Of a stretch of DNA of 32,136 bases, positions 6,067 through 13,467 are shown in pieces. Made by a program: the position numbers and the translations under genes. Origin of the DNA: Cytophagales bacterium (GTDB lineage: Bacteria > Bacteroidota > Bacteroidia > Cytophagales > VRUD01). The number at the start of each line of letters is the position of its first letter. Within the stretch, counting starts at the first letter, position 1. Location: positions 1 through 32,136 of the forward strand of contig VRUD01000051.1 of NCBI GenBank assembly GCA_019456305.1, written 5' to 3'. Under the pieces are notes generated by a model. It ran no database searches. It was not told where the DNA came from and saw only the letters and a program-made list of their open reading frames with translations.

Positions 6067-7506
6067 TTAATTTTCTATCTCTAAGGTGATAATTTCTTTA
6101 GCAAATGCCAGCAATTGCTCCTCTTTAAAAGCGTCAGCAATGATCTGTATTCCCACAGGTAATCCCTTACTATCTGTTCCGTTAGGAATGGAAATAGCCG
6201 GCAGCCCTGTTAGCGAAGCATGTACAGTAAACAAATCCTGTAAATACATCTCTATCAGATTTTCCGAATATTTTCCTACCTTAAATGCAGTAGTAGCTGT
6301 AGTCGGCAATAATAAAAAATCATACGTTGAAAACAGTCCACCGGTTTTATTTTTGATCAATCTGCGTACTCTTTGTGCTTTTGTGTAATAAGCGTCATAG
6401 TAGTCGGCACTCAGCACAAAGGTTCCCAGCATGATCCTTCTTTTTACTTCCTGGCCAAATCCTTCGCTTCTTGTTTTTTTATACATAGATTCTATATCTT
6501 TGGTATTTGAACTCCGGTACCCGTATTTAATGCCATCATACCGTGAAAGATTGGAGCTTGCCTCTGCGGTAGTAAGAATATAGTATGTGGGAAGCATATA
6601 ATCAAGATAAGGAAAATTAACCGGTGACACACTATATCCTTTGTTTTTAAGCTTAGAGATCACTTTTTCTGTTGCCTTTTTAACTTCAGGGTCAACGCCT
6701 TTATTTTCTATTGCATCTTTAATGTAGGCTATTTTTACGCTGGAATTCCGGGTTGTTGCATATAGAGACTGGGGATATGCCGGTACTTCTTTCTTTGAAA
6801 CAGTACTGTCAAATTCATCTTTGCCCGATATTATTTCCAGAAGCATCGCAGCATCCTCAACAGATTTTGAAATAATACCAATAGTATCAAAGGAAGATGA
6901 ATAGGCCACCAGGCCATACCTTGAAATTCTTGAATAGGTCGGTTTAAGGCCTATGACTCCGCAAAATGAGGCTGGCTGTCTTACAGAGCCGCCTGTATCT
7001 GAACCTAAAGCTGCAAGGCAGAGGTCTGCCGCCACAGATACTGCCGACCCTCCTGACGATCCTCCTGGCACCCTTGTGTTATCCTTGTCATTCAATACAG
7101 CTCCGAAAGCCGAATTTTCATTAGAGGAACCCATGGCAAACTCGTCACAGTTTTGCCTGCCAATAATAATGGCGTCTTCAGCAAGGAGCCGCTGTACGGC
7201 AGTAGCATTGTACAACGATTTAAAACCATCTAATATCCTGCTTCCTGCCTGCAAAGGATGATCTTTATAACATAAAACGTCTTTGATCCCGACAATCATA
7301 CCTGCCAGGCGTCCATGCTCGCCTCTTTCTATTTTCTGATCAATTTCATCTGCTCTTTTGCGTGCTTCTTCATCATAAACTTCCAGGAAAGCGTTAAGGT
7401 GTGACTTTTCATTGATGTTTTTTAGATAATGATCAACAAGCTGCCTGCAGGTAATTGAGCCGCTTGAAATATCTGCCTGTACTTCTGCCAGGGAGTTATA
7501 TGTCAT
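6067..7506 (-). CDS. gatA: Asp-tRNA(Asn)/Glu-tRNA(Gln) amidotransferase subunit A
   Basis: A full-length 479-residue GatA of the amidase-signature family. The Ser-cisSer-Lys triad is visible: Lys75 in GIKDVLCY, cis-Ser150 in PGGSSGGSAVSVAA and nucleophile Ser174 in GSDTGGSVRQPAS. Conserved segments LKPTYSRISRYGLVAYSSS and LPTTATTAF and the C-terminal LTGLPAISIPNG are present. Subunit A releases ammonia from glutamine for the GatB-dependent amidation of mischarged Glu-tRNA(Gln) or Asp-tRNA(Asn) in the cytoplasm. gatB and gatC are not in this window, consistent with their being unlinked in many Bacteroidota. The gene lies between tatA and the MltD-like gene. The start ATG at 7506 begins at the family's usual N-terminus (MTYNSLAEVQADI). 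Confidence 0.96.
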   Translation of the reverse strand: MTYNSLAEVQADISSGSITCRQLVDHYLKNINEKSHLNAFLEVYDEEARKRADEIDQKIERGEHGRLAGMIVGIKDVLCYKDHPLQAGSRILDGFKSLYNATAVQRLLAEDAIIIGRQNCDEFAMGSSNENSAFGAVLNDKDNTRVPGGSSGGSAVSVAADLCLAALGSDTGGSVRQPASFCGVIGLKPTYSRISRYGLVAYSSSFDTIGIISKSVEDAAMLLEIISGKDEFDSTVSKKEVPAYPQSLYATTRNSSVKIAYIKDAIENKGVDPEVKKATEKVISKLKNKGYSVSPVNFPYLDYMLPTYYILTTAEASSNLSRYDGIKYGYRSSNTKDIESMYKKTRSEGFGQEVKRRIMLGTFVLSADYYDAYYTKAQRVRRLIKNKTGGLFSTYDFLLLPTTATTAFKVGKYSENLIEMYLQDLFTVHASLTGLPAISIPNGTDSKGLPVGIQIIADAFKEEQLLAFAKEIITLEIEN

Positions 7507-7713
7507 ACGTTATTTGCAGGTTAATGGCGATTAATGGCTGTGAACATTTAGAGCATGGCGCATAGCGCCTGGCACATCCCGATACTTGTGACACTCAAAC
7601 CCTTTTTTCCCCGCTAAATGGCGGGGCCATGCTATTAAAAAGAGTATACAGGAATTTGAACTGTCTTGATAGGTTTACTTTTCTGCTGAACGATCTTATC
7701 TATTGCTTTTGCA
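7507..7713. repeat. tatA-gatA intergenic region with GCGCAT-family palindromic element
   Basis: AGCATGGC (7552-7559) and GCCATGCT (7626-7633) are 8-bp inverted ends. The left arm is made of heptamers GCATGGC, GCATAGC and GCCTGGC; the centre carries CCCGATACT; and a hairpin CCCCGC-taaatg-GCGGGG lies at 7609-7626. The same plan (GCGCAT heptamers, central CCCGATAC, complementary right arm) appears inside coding sequence at 23635-23753. No gene is seen here. Confidence 0.6.
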
Positions 7714-7920
7714 TTATTTCTTATCCTTTTTAGTCTCCTCTTCTTTAACATCCTGCGCAACACCTTTCACACCATCTTTAAACTCCCTGATTCCTCTTCC
7801 CAAACCTCTTGCAAGTTCAGGAATTTTTTTTGCGCCAAAAAGCAATAAAACGGCAACAATAATGATGATCCATTCCATACCGCCAGGCATGCTAAAACAT
7901 AAGATGTTTAGTGTTTCCAT
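7714..7920 (-). CDS. tatA: Sec-independent protein translocase TatA/E
   Basis: A 68-residue TatA/E protein: a short N-terminus, one membrane helix (MEWIIIIVAVLLLF, about residues 15-28), the hinge and amphipathic helix FGAKKIPELARGLGRGIREF with the conserved FGxxKxPxxxxxxG pattern, then a charged Lys/Glu tail. TatA oligomers form the variable pore of the twin-arginine pathway for folded proteins in the cytoplasmic membrane. TatC is not in the window. The first ten residues (METLNILCFS) are not typical, and translation could begin at Met11 or Met15. It lies between gatA and the AAA ATPase gene; the ATPase appears to have been inserted into a series where tatA usually follows the EnvC-like gene. 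Confidence 0.92.
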   Translation of the reverse strand: METLNILCFSMPGGMEWIIIIVAVLLLFGAKKIPELARGLGRGIREFKDGVKGVAQDVKEEETKKDKK

Positions 7921-7995
7921 AATTAAAAAAAATGATGAAATATTTATGGGGTAAATTTACAATAAAATTTATTAAATAAAGTTTTTTTGTTTTGT

Positions 7996-9129
7996 TTATT
8001 TATTGATCTCTACAATCCATTCCTTAAAAACAGGATTGCTAATGGTGTATGTTTTACCAGCGTGGTGAATAAGATCTTTTTTGATAAGTCCCTTTAAAGT
8101 AGTGGCAAGGGTAGACGAAACAGGTAAATTGAACTTGTTGCTAACTTTTTGAGAAAACAATTCTTCTCCGGTTTTTAATAAAGCTATTGACCTGAGAACA
8201 TTTCTCTGATTTTTATTTAATTGATCATATATATTTTGAAAAATAATAGATTGGCTGGCTATTATTCTATTGATCCATAGATCTGTAAAACCCGGAGAAT
8301 CCTGGTCAATGCCTTCATAAATAAGCTGCCAGACAATAGAAGCAAAATATTGAGTAAAGTGTGGATGTAAGTCAGATTTATTCAAAATAATACCAACATT
8401 TGTGTCAGTAATGGAAAGTCTGCTTTTAGCAAATTTTTCTTTTATAAATCTTGTCAAATCCTCAGATGAAATAGGATATATGGGCATTTTAAATCCAAAT
8501 TCATATAATGGTGAATTGGTTGAGGCAAAAATGCTTTCCATTAATGACTGCTTGCTGCCAAGAAAAATATAGGATACATCTTTCTGTCTTTGAAAAGAGC
8601 TTCGCATCCAGTTGATCAAAAAAGGTTCTATTCTATTGATTTCCTGGAACTCATCAAAAGCAATGCAAATTTGCTGTTTGTTTTTTTTTGCAATTTGAGC
8701 TGGTATCTGAAGAATTGTTTCAATATCCTGTTGTTCTTCAATGCTCTGAACTTCTAATGAAAACGATGGGTTACCAAACTGATCAAAAGATGCTTTTGGC
8801 AGAAGGTTTTTAAAATATACTCCAAATTTTTTTGTTAGGGTACTGATATTATCTTTCCAGTTAAACAAACTTTCAGCTAATATCTGCGCATATTTTTTAG
8901 CAAAATCATCCAAAGACTGAATATTGTAAAGATCAAAATAAATAGTTTTAACATTCTTAATTTTATTAAATGATTCTAATATCAAAGAGGTTTTTCCATA
9001 TCTTCTTGGAGAATAAAGCCAAAAAGAATACCTGTTATAGATAGCAGTTTTAATTTCCTTAAGCTCTTTTGTTCTATTGCAAAAGTATTCTCCTTTTACA
9101 ATTTCTCCATATTTGAAAGGATTTCGCAT
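7996..9129 (-). CDS. AAA ATPase with C-terminal winged-helix-like region (archaeal-type ATPase family)
   Basis: A 377-residue ATPase that starts MRNPFKYGEIVKGEYFCNR, the usual N-terminus of the archaeal-type ATPase group (ATPase_2/DUF234-like). Walker A is SPRRYGKTSLI (40-50) and Walker B is ICIAFDEFQEI (154-164), followed by a sensor-like IFLGSKQSLM. The C-terminal 80 residues (QLNKNQRNVLRSIALLKTGEELFS...LPVSSTLATTLKGLIKKDLI) look like a winged helix, as in STAND-type regulators. The biological role of these proteins is unknown; they are patchily distributed and often found near mobile DNA. Consistent with that, this gene separates tatA from the EnvC-like gene and is preceded by three 15-bp tandem repeats and a MITE-like element. 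Confidence 0.8.
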   Translation of the reverse strand: MRNPFKYGEIVKGEYFCNRTKELKEIKTAIYNRYSFWLYSPRRYGKTSLILESFNKIKNVKTIYFDLYNIQSLDDFAKKYAQILAESLFNWKDNISTLTKKFGVYFKNLLPKASFDQFGNPSFSLEVQSIEEQQDIETILQIPAQIAKKNKQQICIAFDEFQEINRIEPFLINWMRSSFQRQKDVSYIFLGSKQSLMESIFASTNSPLYEFGFKMPIYPISSEDLTRFIKEKFAKSRLSITDTNVGIILNKSDLHPHFTQYFASIVWQLIYEGIDQDSPGFTDLWINRIIASQSIIFQNIYDQLNKNQRNVLRSIALLKTGEELFSQKVSNKFNLPVSSTLATTLKGLIKKDLIHHAGKTYTISNPVFKEWIVEINK

Positions 9130-9136
9130 GTTTTAA

Positions 9137-9181
9137 CACGTAAATATACGACACGTAAATATACGACACGTAAATATACGA
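9137..9181. repeat. Three 15-bp tandem repeats upstream of the AAA ATPase gene
   Basis: The unit CACGTAAATATACGA occurs exactly three times at 9137-9151, 9152-9166 and 9167-9181, followed by a decayed fourth (TACGTAAAATTGC). The array starts 8 bp upstream of the ATPase start codon, within its leader or promoter. TTTAACACG at 9132-9140 has its complement CGTGTTAAA at 9223-9231, bracketing the array. It could be a binding-site array for an autoregulator. Confidence 0.75.
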
Positions 9182-9204
9182 TACGTAAAATTGCAAAATA
9201 GGTT

Positions 9205-9461
9205 GGCTTTAGTTTAATATAGCGTGTTAAACTGTATATTAGCTCTGTAAATGTACACGAAATTGATAAAATCGGCAGTCGATAATCGGCAAAAAGGCAA
9301 AATTGATAAAGTCGGCAATCGGCAGTCGGCAAAAAAGCAAAAAACAATTGCCGACTGCCGACTGCCGACTGTAGACTGTGGACTGTCGACTGCCGACTTA
9401 AAGGTATTTAATGTGATTTTGAAAAATTATACATTTTGCAACGTTAGTTTAAACTAAAGCC
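9205..9461. mobile_element. MITE-like element with 13-bp terminal inverted repeats and 8-bp target duplication
   Basis: GGCTTTAGTTTAA (9205-9217) and TTAAACTAAAGCC (9449-9461) are exact inverted ends. They are flanked directly by AATAGGTT on both sides (9197-9204 and 9462-9469), an 8-bp direct repeat as left by transposition. The 257-bp interior has no convincing gene. It holds an imperfect hairpin of TCGGCAA/CAGTCGG heptamers (9271-9330) and complementary CTGCCGA units (9344-9398). A transposase acting in trans would be required; none is in the window. Confidence 0.8.
9271..9398. repeat. Heptamer-repeat hairpin inside the MITE-like element
   Basis: The right arm reads as consecutive 7-bp units (TTGCCGA, CTGCCGA, CTGCCGA, CTGTAGA, CTGTGGA, CTGTCGA, CTGCCGA). 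The left arm contains complementary TCGGCAG/TCGGCAA units. Small open frames over this repeat are artefacts of the periodicity. Confidence 0.7.
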
Positions 9462-9478
9462 AATAGGTTTTGGGGGTT

Positions 9479-10681
9479 TTACTTTTTTAAAAGCCATTCT
9501 TCCGGATCCATTTTAGTATGGTTTTTCCACACCTGGAATTGTATCTCAGAGACACCATCTTTGTCGGTATAAACTTCGCCCAACAGACCCATGGTATTAA
9601 CTGCCTGCCCGGTTTTTACCTTTACGTTCTTTAATCTTGCATAAACGGTAAAATATTCTCCGTGCTGTATCATCACTGCCTGGTTCAGTCCCGGTACGGA
9701 GGCAACGGCACTTACCTTTCCTTTAAAAACTGCCCTTACGGACTCTCCGTTATTTGTTTGTATATCCACGCCTAAATTATCAATAATTACTTTCGGCAAA
9801 ACCGGATGCTGCTGGCGGCCAAATTTGCGGGAGATAAATCCATGTTTCACCGGCCAGATCAACCTGTTTTTATTCCCTTCAAATGAAGAGGAAAGCATCG
9901 CTGCTTCAGGTGTGAGCATTAATTTACCTGCCGAAGATTTTTTTATTACTTTTTTTACAATGTCCGAGATTAATTTTTCTAACTTTAGGAGCGCCTTGTT
10001 CCTGTTCTCTAATTCCCTGAGCAATTCCTTCTCCCTGCCAACCAGTTTTTTTACTACTTCATTTTTTTCAGATTTAAGTGTGATAAGATTTTGAGCTTCA
10101 ATCATTTGAATACGGAGCAATGACTCTTTTTCTTTTTTCTTTTTTGTAAGACTATTTTTTTCTACACTCAATGCCTCTTTTACCTTTTCAATTTGCTGAA
10201 CCTGGGTTTTACGCGCTTCAGAATACTGCTCAAAGTATTTTAACCTCATAATTAGCTGGTTGAATGTTTTGGCTGAAAAGATAAAGGTAAGCTTGTCGTA
10301 GCTGTTGTGTGCTTTATATGCAGCATAGATCATAGCAGCATATTCTTCCTTGAGTTTTTGCAGATCAAAAGCAAGAGCTGTAATTATTTCTTCATTTTCA
10401 CCAATTTCATCTTCCAGGAAAATGATTTCCTCAGAGATTGAGTTGATCAGCGATCGTCTATCCTTAATTTGCTGTTTTAAGGCATAAAGCTGTCCGATAG
10501 ATGCTTTCTTTTTAATTTTAGTCCCCTCTAAAATTTTGCTGGTCTCTTTAATCTTCTTTATGATCTCTTTTTTTTCCCTTTCAAGCTGGCTTTTGTTTTT
10601 TTGGGCATGGGATAGGGTGGTCGTGGAAAGTATGATTGATAAACAAAACAAAAAAAATGTTATCTGATTATATAGTTTCAT
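9479..10681 (-). CDS. EnvC-like murein hydrolase activator (degenerate M23 domain)
   Basis: About 400 residues: a signal peptide (MKLYNQITFFLFCLSIILST, cleaved after SHAQ), a long charged coiled coil (about 30-255, with LEREKKEIIKKIKETSKIL and later heptads), then a LytM/M23 fold (about 285-400). All zinc-ligand positions of active M23 peptidases are replaced: the usual HxGxD motif is NLGVDI, the HxH near YAHL is YARL, and the last LHFE-type motif is IQFQ. As for E. coli EnvC, this predicts an amidase activator rather than a peptidase, acting in the periplasm during septum splitting. The ATG at 10681 lies after the DUF4292 stop; an ATG at 10696 would overlap that gene and begin inside a heptamer repeat, so 10681 is preferred. 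Confidence 0.88.
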   Translation of the reverse strand: MKLYNQITFFLFCLSIILSTTTLSHAQKNKSQLEREKKEIIKKIKETSKILEGTKIKKKASIGQLYALKQQIKDRRSLINSISEEIIFLEDEIGENEEIITALAFDLQKLKEEYAAMIYAAYKAHNSYDKLTFIFSAKTFNQLIMRLKYFEQYSEARKTQVQQIEKVKEALSVEKNSLTKKKKEKESLLRIQMIEAQNLITLKSEKNEVVKKLVGREKELLRELENRNKALLKLEKLISDIVKKVIKKSSAGKLMLTPEAAMLSSSFEGNKNRLIWPVKHGFISRKFGRQQHPVLPKVIIDNLGVDIQTNNGESVRAVFKGKVSAVASVPGLNQAVMIQHGEYFTVYARLKNVKVKTGQAVNTMGLLGEVYTDKDGVSEIQFQVWKNHTKMDPEEWLLKK

Positions 10682-10702
10682 ATATCTAATATCCAATATC
10701 TA
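10682..10702. repeat. Three ATATCYA heptamers at a gene junction
   Basis: ATATCTA, ATATCCA and ATATCTA lie in tandem between the end of the DUF4292 gene and the start of the EnvC-like gene, encoding the last residues (LDIGY) of the former. They belong to the same 7-bp periodic class as other repeats in this window. Confidence 0.55.
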
Positions 10703-11501
10703 ATTTTTTATACCTGGGTGGCACTCTGAATGGAAAATTAAGTCGTTTTGTTGAAATACTAACTTTTTTATAACTTATCCGCAGGGTAGATTTGTAATCC
10801 CCTGCACCTCCACCAGCCGGGGAAATCATGTGGGGGTAAACAGGTTTATTATTTTGCTCATAGAAAATCCTGATGATATTGGAATATGCAAAATCACTTT
10901 TTCCCAGTTTTTTAAAATCATTATAATCTAATTCTATAACATTGTTTGAAGATTGCTCGTAAAGTTTTAGTTTTTCAAGCTTACGGCTTTTTTTGTTGAT
11001 ATAATTATCAATTATATAACGATCATATTCCTGCCTGATGAGGTAATGATCCGCTTCTTTAATTAATTTGTTTTGCGCTGAAGATGCGTAAAAAGGCATG
11101 TTGCCCAATATTAAATCCTGCAAAAGATCGTAGCTGATTGCTATACCAACAGGATTTCCTGCTTTTGCGGAAACTTTTTTAGCTATATGCCTAATATCCA
11201 TTGCATAATAATTTTTGTTAAATTTGTCCAGGATAAAGATAGAATCTGTAGTTATCACCACTCTTGCCACTTCAATACCCAGCGCTATTGAGGCAGAGAT
11301 CCATATCACACTATCCTTACGTATCCTGATAGAGGTATTTAAAGTAATATGTTTGTTTTTGTCGGTAAAGGAGACTTTGGATTTTGCTATAAAGTTCTCG
11401 AACTGAAGTTCATTGATATTCAGCCTATCTATGGTTTTGACTTGCTGCCTTTTACAGGAAAAAAGAAAGAGAATGAAAAGTATAAATAGAAATTTATTCA
11501 C
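10686..11501 (-). CDS. DUF4292 lipoprotein
   Basis: A 271-residue protein with a lipoprotein signal (MNKFLFILFILFLFSCKRQQ, lipobox LFSC, Cys16). The mature chain has the DUF4292 pattern: a beta-rich fold with ISASIALGIEVARVVITTDSIFILDK, AISYDLLQDLILGNMPF, and a C-terminal LNFPFRVPPRYKKL segment. The family is restricted to Bacteroidota and resembles LolA/LolB lipid-binding folds; a role in envelope lipoprotein or lipid handling is an inference. It stands between the TPR gene and the EnvC-like gene, as in many relatives. A glycine-rich SPAGGGAGDYKS at about residue 226 looks like an insertion in a normally lysine-rich strand region. The gene is preceded by a strong palindrome at 11527-11584. 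Confidence 0.87.
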   Translation of the reverse strand: MNKFLFILFILFLFSCKRQQVKTIDRLNINELQFENFIAKSKVSFTDKNKHITLNTSIRIRKDSVIWISASIALGIEVARVVITTDSIFILDKFNKNYYAMDIRHIAKKVSAKAGNPVGIAISYDLLQDLILGNMPFYASSAQNKLIKEADHYLIRQEYDRYIIDNYINKKSRKLEKLKLYEQSSNNVIELDYNDFKKLGKSDFAYSNIIRIFYEQNNKPVYPHMISPAGGGAGDYKSTLRISYKKVSISTKRLNFPFRVPPRYKKLDIGY

Positions 11502-11526
11502 CGATGTTTAGTGGTTGGTTGATTTT

Positions 11527-11584
11527 ACCCGATGCCAATCGTAGAGACGCCCAATTTGGACGTCTCTACGGATTGGCATCGGGT
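11527..11584. repeat. 58-bp palindrome between TPR and DUF4292 genes (GTAGAGACG family)
   Basis: The arms at 11527-11549 and 11561-11584 pair perfectly over 23 bp apart from one unpaired G. They combine ACCCGATGCCAATC with GTAGAGACG and their complements, around an 11-bp loop. The outer end touches the stop codon of the TPR gene. The inner GTAGAGACG/CGTCTCTAC stem is shared with the coding element at 1043-1136. It has no T-run, so it is more likely a REP/MITE-type repeat than a classical terminator. Confidence 0.85.
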
Positions 11585-13332
11585 CATTCGTAGAGCATTT
11601 TATCAGAAATCTTTTTATCTATGAAAATAGAAGTATTACCTGATTCTTTGGCTTTTTTCCATTGTTGAACTGCCAGGTCTTTTTCACCAAGTTTGAAAAG
11701 CACATCACCATAATGTTCAATAATAATACCTTTTTTAGTATAAGTCATTGCACGCTCCAGCACCTTTTTAGCTTCATCATATTGTTGCTGCTTGTAAAGT
11801 ACCCATGCATAAGTATCCAGAAAAGTGGGGTTTTGCGGAAATCTTATAGTAAGTTTTTCAGCATGTTTCCTGGCTATATTTAATTTATCACTTCTCAATG
11901 AAAGGAAATAGCTGTAATTATTCAGCGCATGTGAATTGTTGCCATCATATTTTAAGACTTCTTCAAAGGCTGCATCTGATTTTTCATATTCTTTCAACCC
12001 GTTATATACATCTCCAAGCTGGCTATTGAACATGCTTAATAATTCTAAGTTATTTGCTGACATTTTTTTCCCCTGTTCAAATGATTTGACGGCACTTGCA
12101 TGATCATTTTGTAATAAATAACCAATACCATTATAGTGCCACAACATAGCCTGGTTTGGAAATAATTCCAATGCCTGTGCTGAATGTGCAATGATGCTGT
12201 CAACTTCATTTAATTCAGATTCAAGGATGATCAGCTGTTCCCATATCTTATAATGCGAATTATCCATTGAAATGGCTTTCAAATAACTTTCTACCGCTTT
12301 GTTCTTTATATTACAAATAGCCAGCAGGTCTCCATACACTGCAAATGCTTTCGCTTCGTGAGGATGAACCTCTGTAGTTGTTTTGCCTAATCTCAACACT
12401 TTTTCCCGGATATTATTATTAGATAATAATCTGATATAGCCCAGTAAGATCCCTACTTTAGCATCTATATTTAATTTAGGATTCTGAAAAACTATCTGTA
12501 ATTGATTAAATAATTCTACAGAGTTATTTTTGGCTTTATAAATATCAGAAAGTCTTAACCTGGGAAGTGGATTATCAGGATTTAATGATAGCACTTTTTC
12601 AAGTAAGGTAATGGCTTCATCAAATTTATCGTTTGATATTAATAGTTCTGCCAATTCAAGCTTATATTTTGTCACTTCCGGGTAAGCATTTATCAACTCT
12701 TCGCCAACCTCTATTGCCTTATTTAATTCATTGTTCCTAAGATATATCTGCTGCTTTTTTTTGCTTATATCTTCATAAATACCATGCAATATTTCTATTT
12801 TATTGTAGGTTTTGATGACATCATCATATTTTTCTTGTTGAGAATAAACACCGGCAAGATCAAACAGGTATGCTTCTGTACCAGGAACTTTTTTCAATAA
12901 TTTTTGATATACTTTTGTGGCTTCATTAAAATTCAACTGTCTTTCGTATATTTCTGCTAACAACTCGTAATAATATTTATTTTGGTCATTAAGAGAAACT
13001 GCATTTTTTGCATAAGGCAGCGCATTGAAATATTTATTATCCTGGGCTAAAAGATCCGCTATTTTATAATTAATGGCTGCATTATCCGGATTTAATTCGT
13101 ATGCTTTTTCAAAATTTTGGAGCGCTTTAGCGTATAACTCCATCATGCAATATTTCATACCATCTATAAAATAATTCTCAGATAGTTGAAGCTCTTCCTG
13201 GCTAGGTGACTTATTGGGCTTCTCACTTTGCTTGCCGGCAGATTTTTTCTCCTTCTGGGCATGAGACTCAAAGCCCGTAAATAAAACTATAAAGAGAAAA
13301 GTTAATATGATGTGTTTAATTGTTAAGTTCAT
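11584..13332 (-). CDS. Secreted tetratricopeptide-repeat protein
   Basis: A 582-residue protein with a signal peptide (MNLTIKHIILTFLFIVLFTG, cleaved after FESHAQ), then a Lys/Ser-rich linker, then about a dozen TPR-like helical pairs from residue 50 to the end. Clear TPR cores include ALQNFEKAYELNPDNAAINY, AITLLEKVLSLNPDNPLPRL, AVESYLKAISMDNSHYKIW and AAFEEVLKYDGNNSHALNNY. TPR arrays are protein-binding scaffolds; the signal peptide places this one in the periplasm or outer membrane. Its neighbours (sugar nucleotidyltransferase upstream; DUF4292 and EnvC-like downstream) suggest an envelope-assembly role, but the partner is not evident. Its start lies 3 bp after the stop of a 43-codon ORF, compatible with translational coupling. 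Confidence 0.88.
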   Translation of the reverse strand: MNLTIKHIILTFLFIVLFTGFESHAQKEKKSAGKQSEKPNKSPSQEELQLSENYFIDGMKYCMMELYAKALQNFEKAYELNPDNAAINYKIADLLAQDNKYFNALPYAKNAVSLNDQNKYYYELLAEIYERQLNFNEATKVYQKLLKKVPGTEAYLFDLAGVYSQQEKYDDVIKTYNKIEILHGIYEDISKKKQQIYLRNNELNKAIEVGEELINAYPEVTKYKLELAELLISNDKFDEAITLLEKVLSLNPDNPLPRLRLSDIYKAKNNSVELFNQLQIVFQNPKLNIDAKVGILLGYIRLLSNNNIREKVLRLGKTTTEVHPHEAKAFAVYGDLLAICNIKNKAVESYLKAISMDNSHYKIWEQLIILESELNEVDSIIAHSAQALELFPNQAMLWHYNGIGYLLQNDHASAVKSFEQGKKMSANNLELLSMFNSQLGDVYNGLKEYEKSDAAFEEVLKYDGNNSHALNNYSYFLSLRSDKLNIARKHAEKLTIRFPQNPTFLDTYAWVLYKQQQYDEAKKVLERAMTYTKKGIIIEHYGDVLFKLGEKDLAVQQWKKAKESGNTSIFIDKKISDKMLYE

Positions 13333-13335
13333 AAT

Positions 13336-13467
13336 TCAAAGAAGGTCAACAAATTCCAGAAATTCTTTTGGATAATTAGACATATCTAATTTTTCATTTT
13401 CTAAATCAAGTTTTATACCCCATATGTTGTCATTTTTCACGGAAATATTTTCTCTTATTCTACCCAT
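13336..13467 (-). CDS. Small conserved-looking ORF, 43 residues, function unknown
   Basis: An ATG at 13467 overlaps the last codons of the nucleotidyltransferase gene and opens a 43-residue frame (MGRIRENISVKNDNIWGIKL..NYPKEFLEFVDLL) that stops 3 bp before the TPR gene start. The tight overlap, exact fit between two genes and protein-like composition (charged, with a hydrophobic C-terminal helix) favour a real gene. There is no recognisable domain, membrane segment or signal peptide. It could alternatively be a frame-compatible leader of the TPR gene. Confidence 0.5.
   Translation of the reverse strand: MGRIRENISVKNDNIWGIKLDLENEKLDMSNYPKEFLEFVDLL

Noticed and set aside
6953-7261. Plus-strand open frame opposite gatA
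   Set aside because: It lies antisense to the conserved GatA catalytic region; the proline/serine-rich peptide is an antisense artefact.
7609-7626. CCCCGC/GCGGGG hairpin as the tatA terminator
   Set aside because: On the minus strand the hairpin is followed by A residues rather than T, so it does not have the form of an intrinsic terminator for tatA.
9271-9398. Possible CRISPR array
   Set aside because: The period is 7 bp with no spacers and the arms are complementary, so it is a heptamer hairpin.
9096-9457. Open frames of 68-83 codons on both strands over the MITE and the 15-bp repeats
   Set aside because: Their peptides simply translate the repeat periods (VYLRVVYLRV and similar), with no protein-like composition and no consistent start signals.
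9479-10681. Active M23 peptidase
   Set aside because: All zinc-binding positions expected in active LytM domains are replaced, so it is described as an EnvC-like activator.
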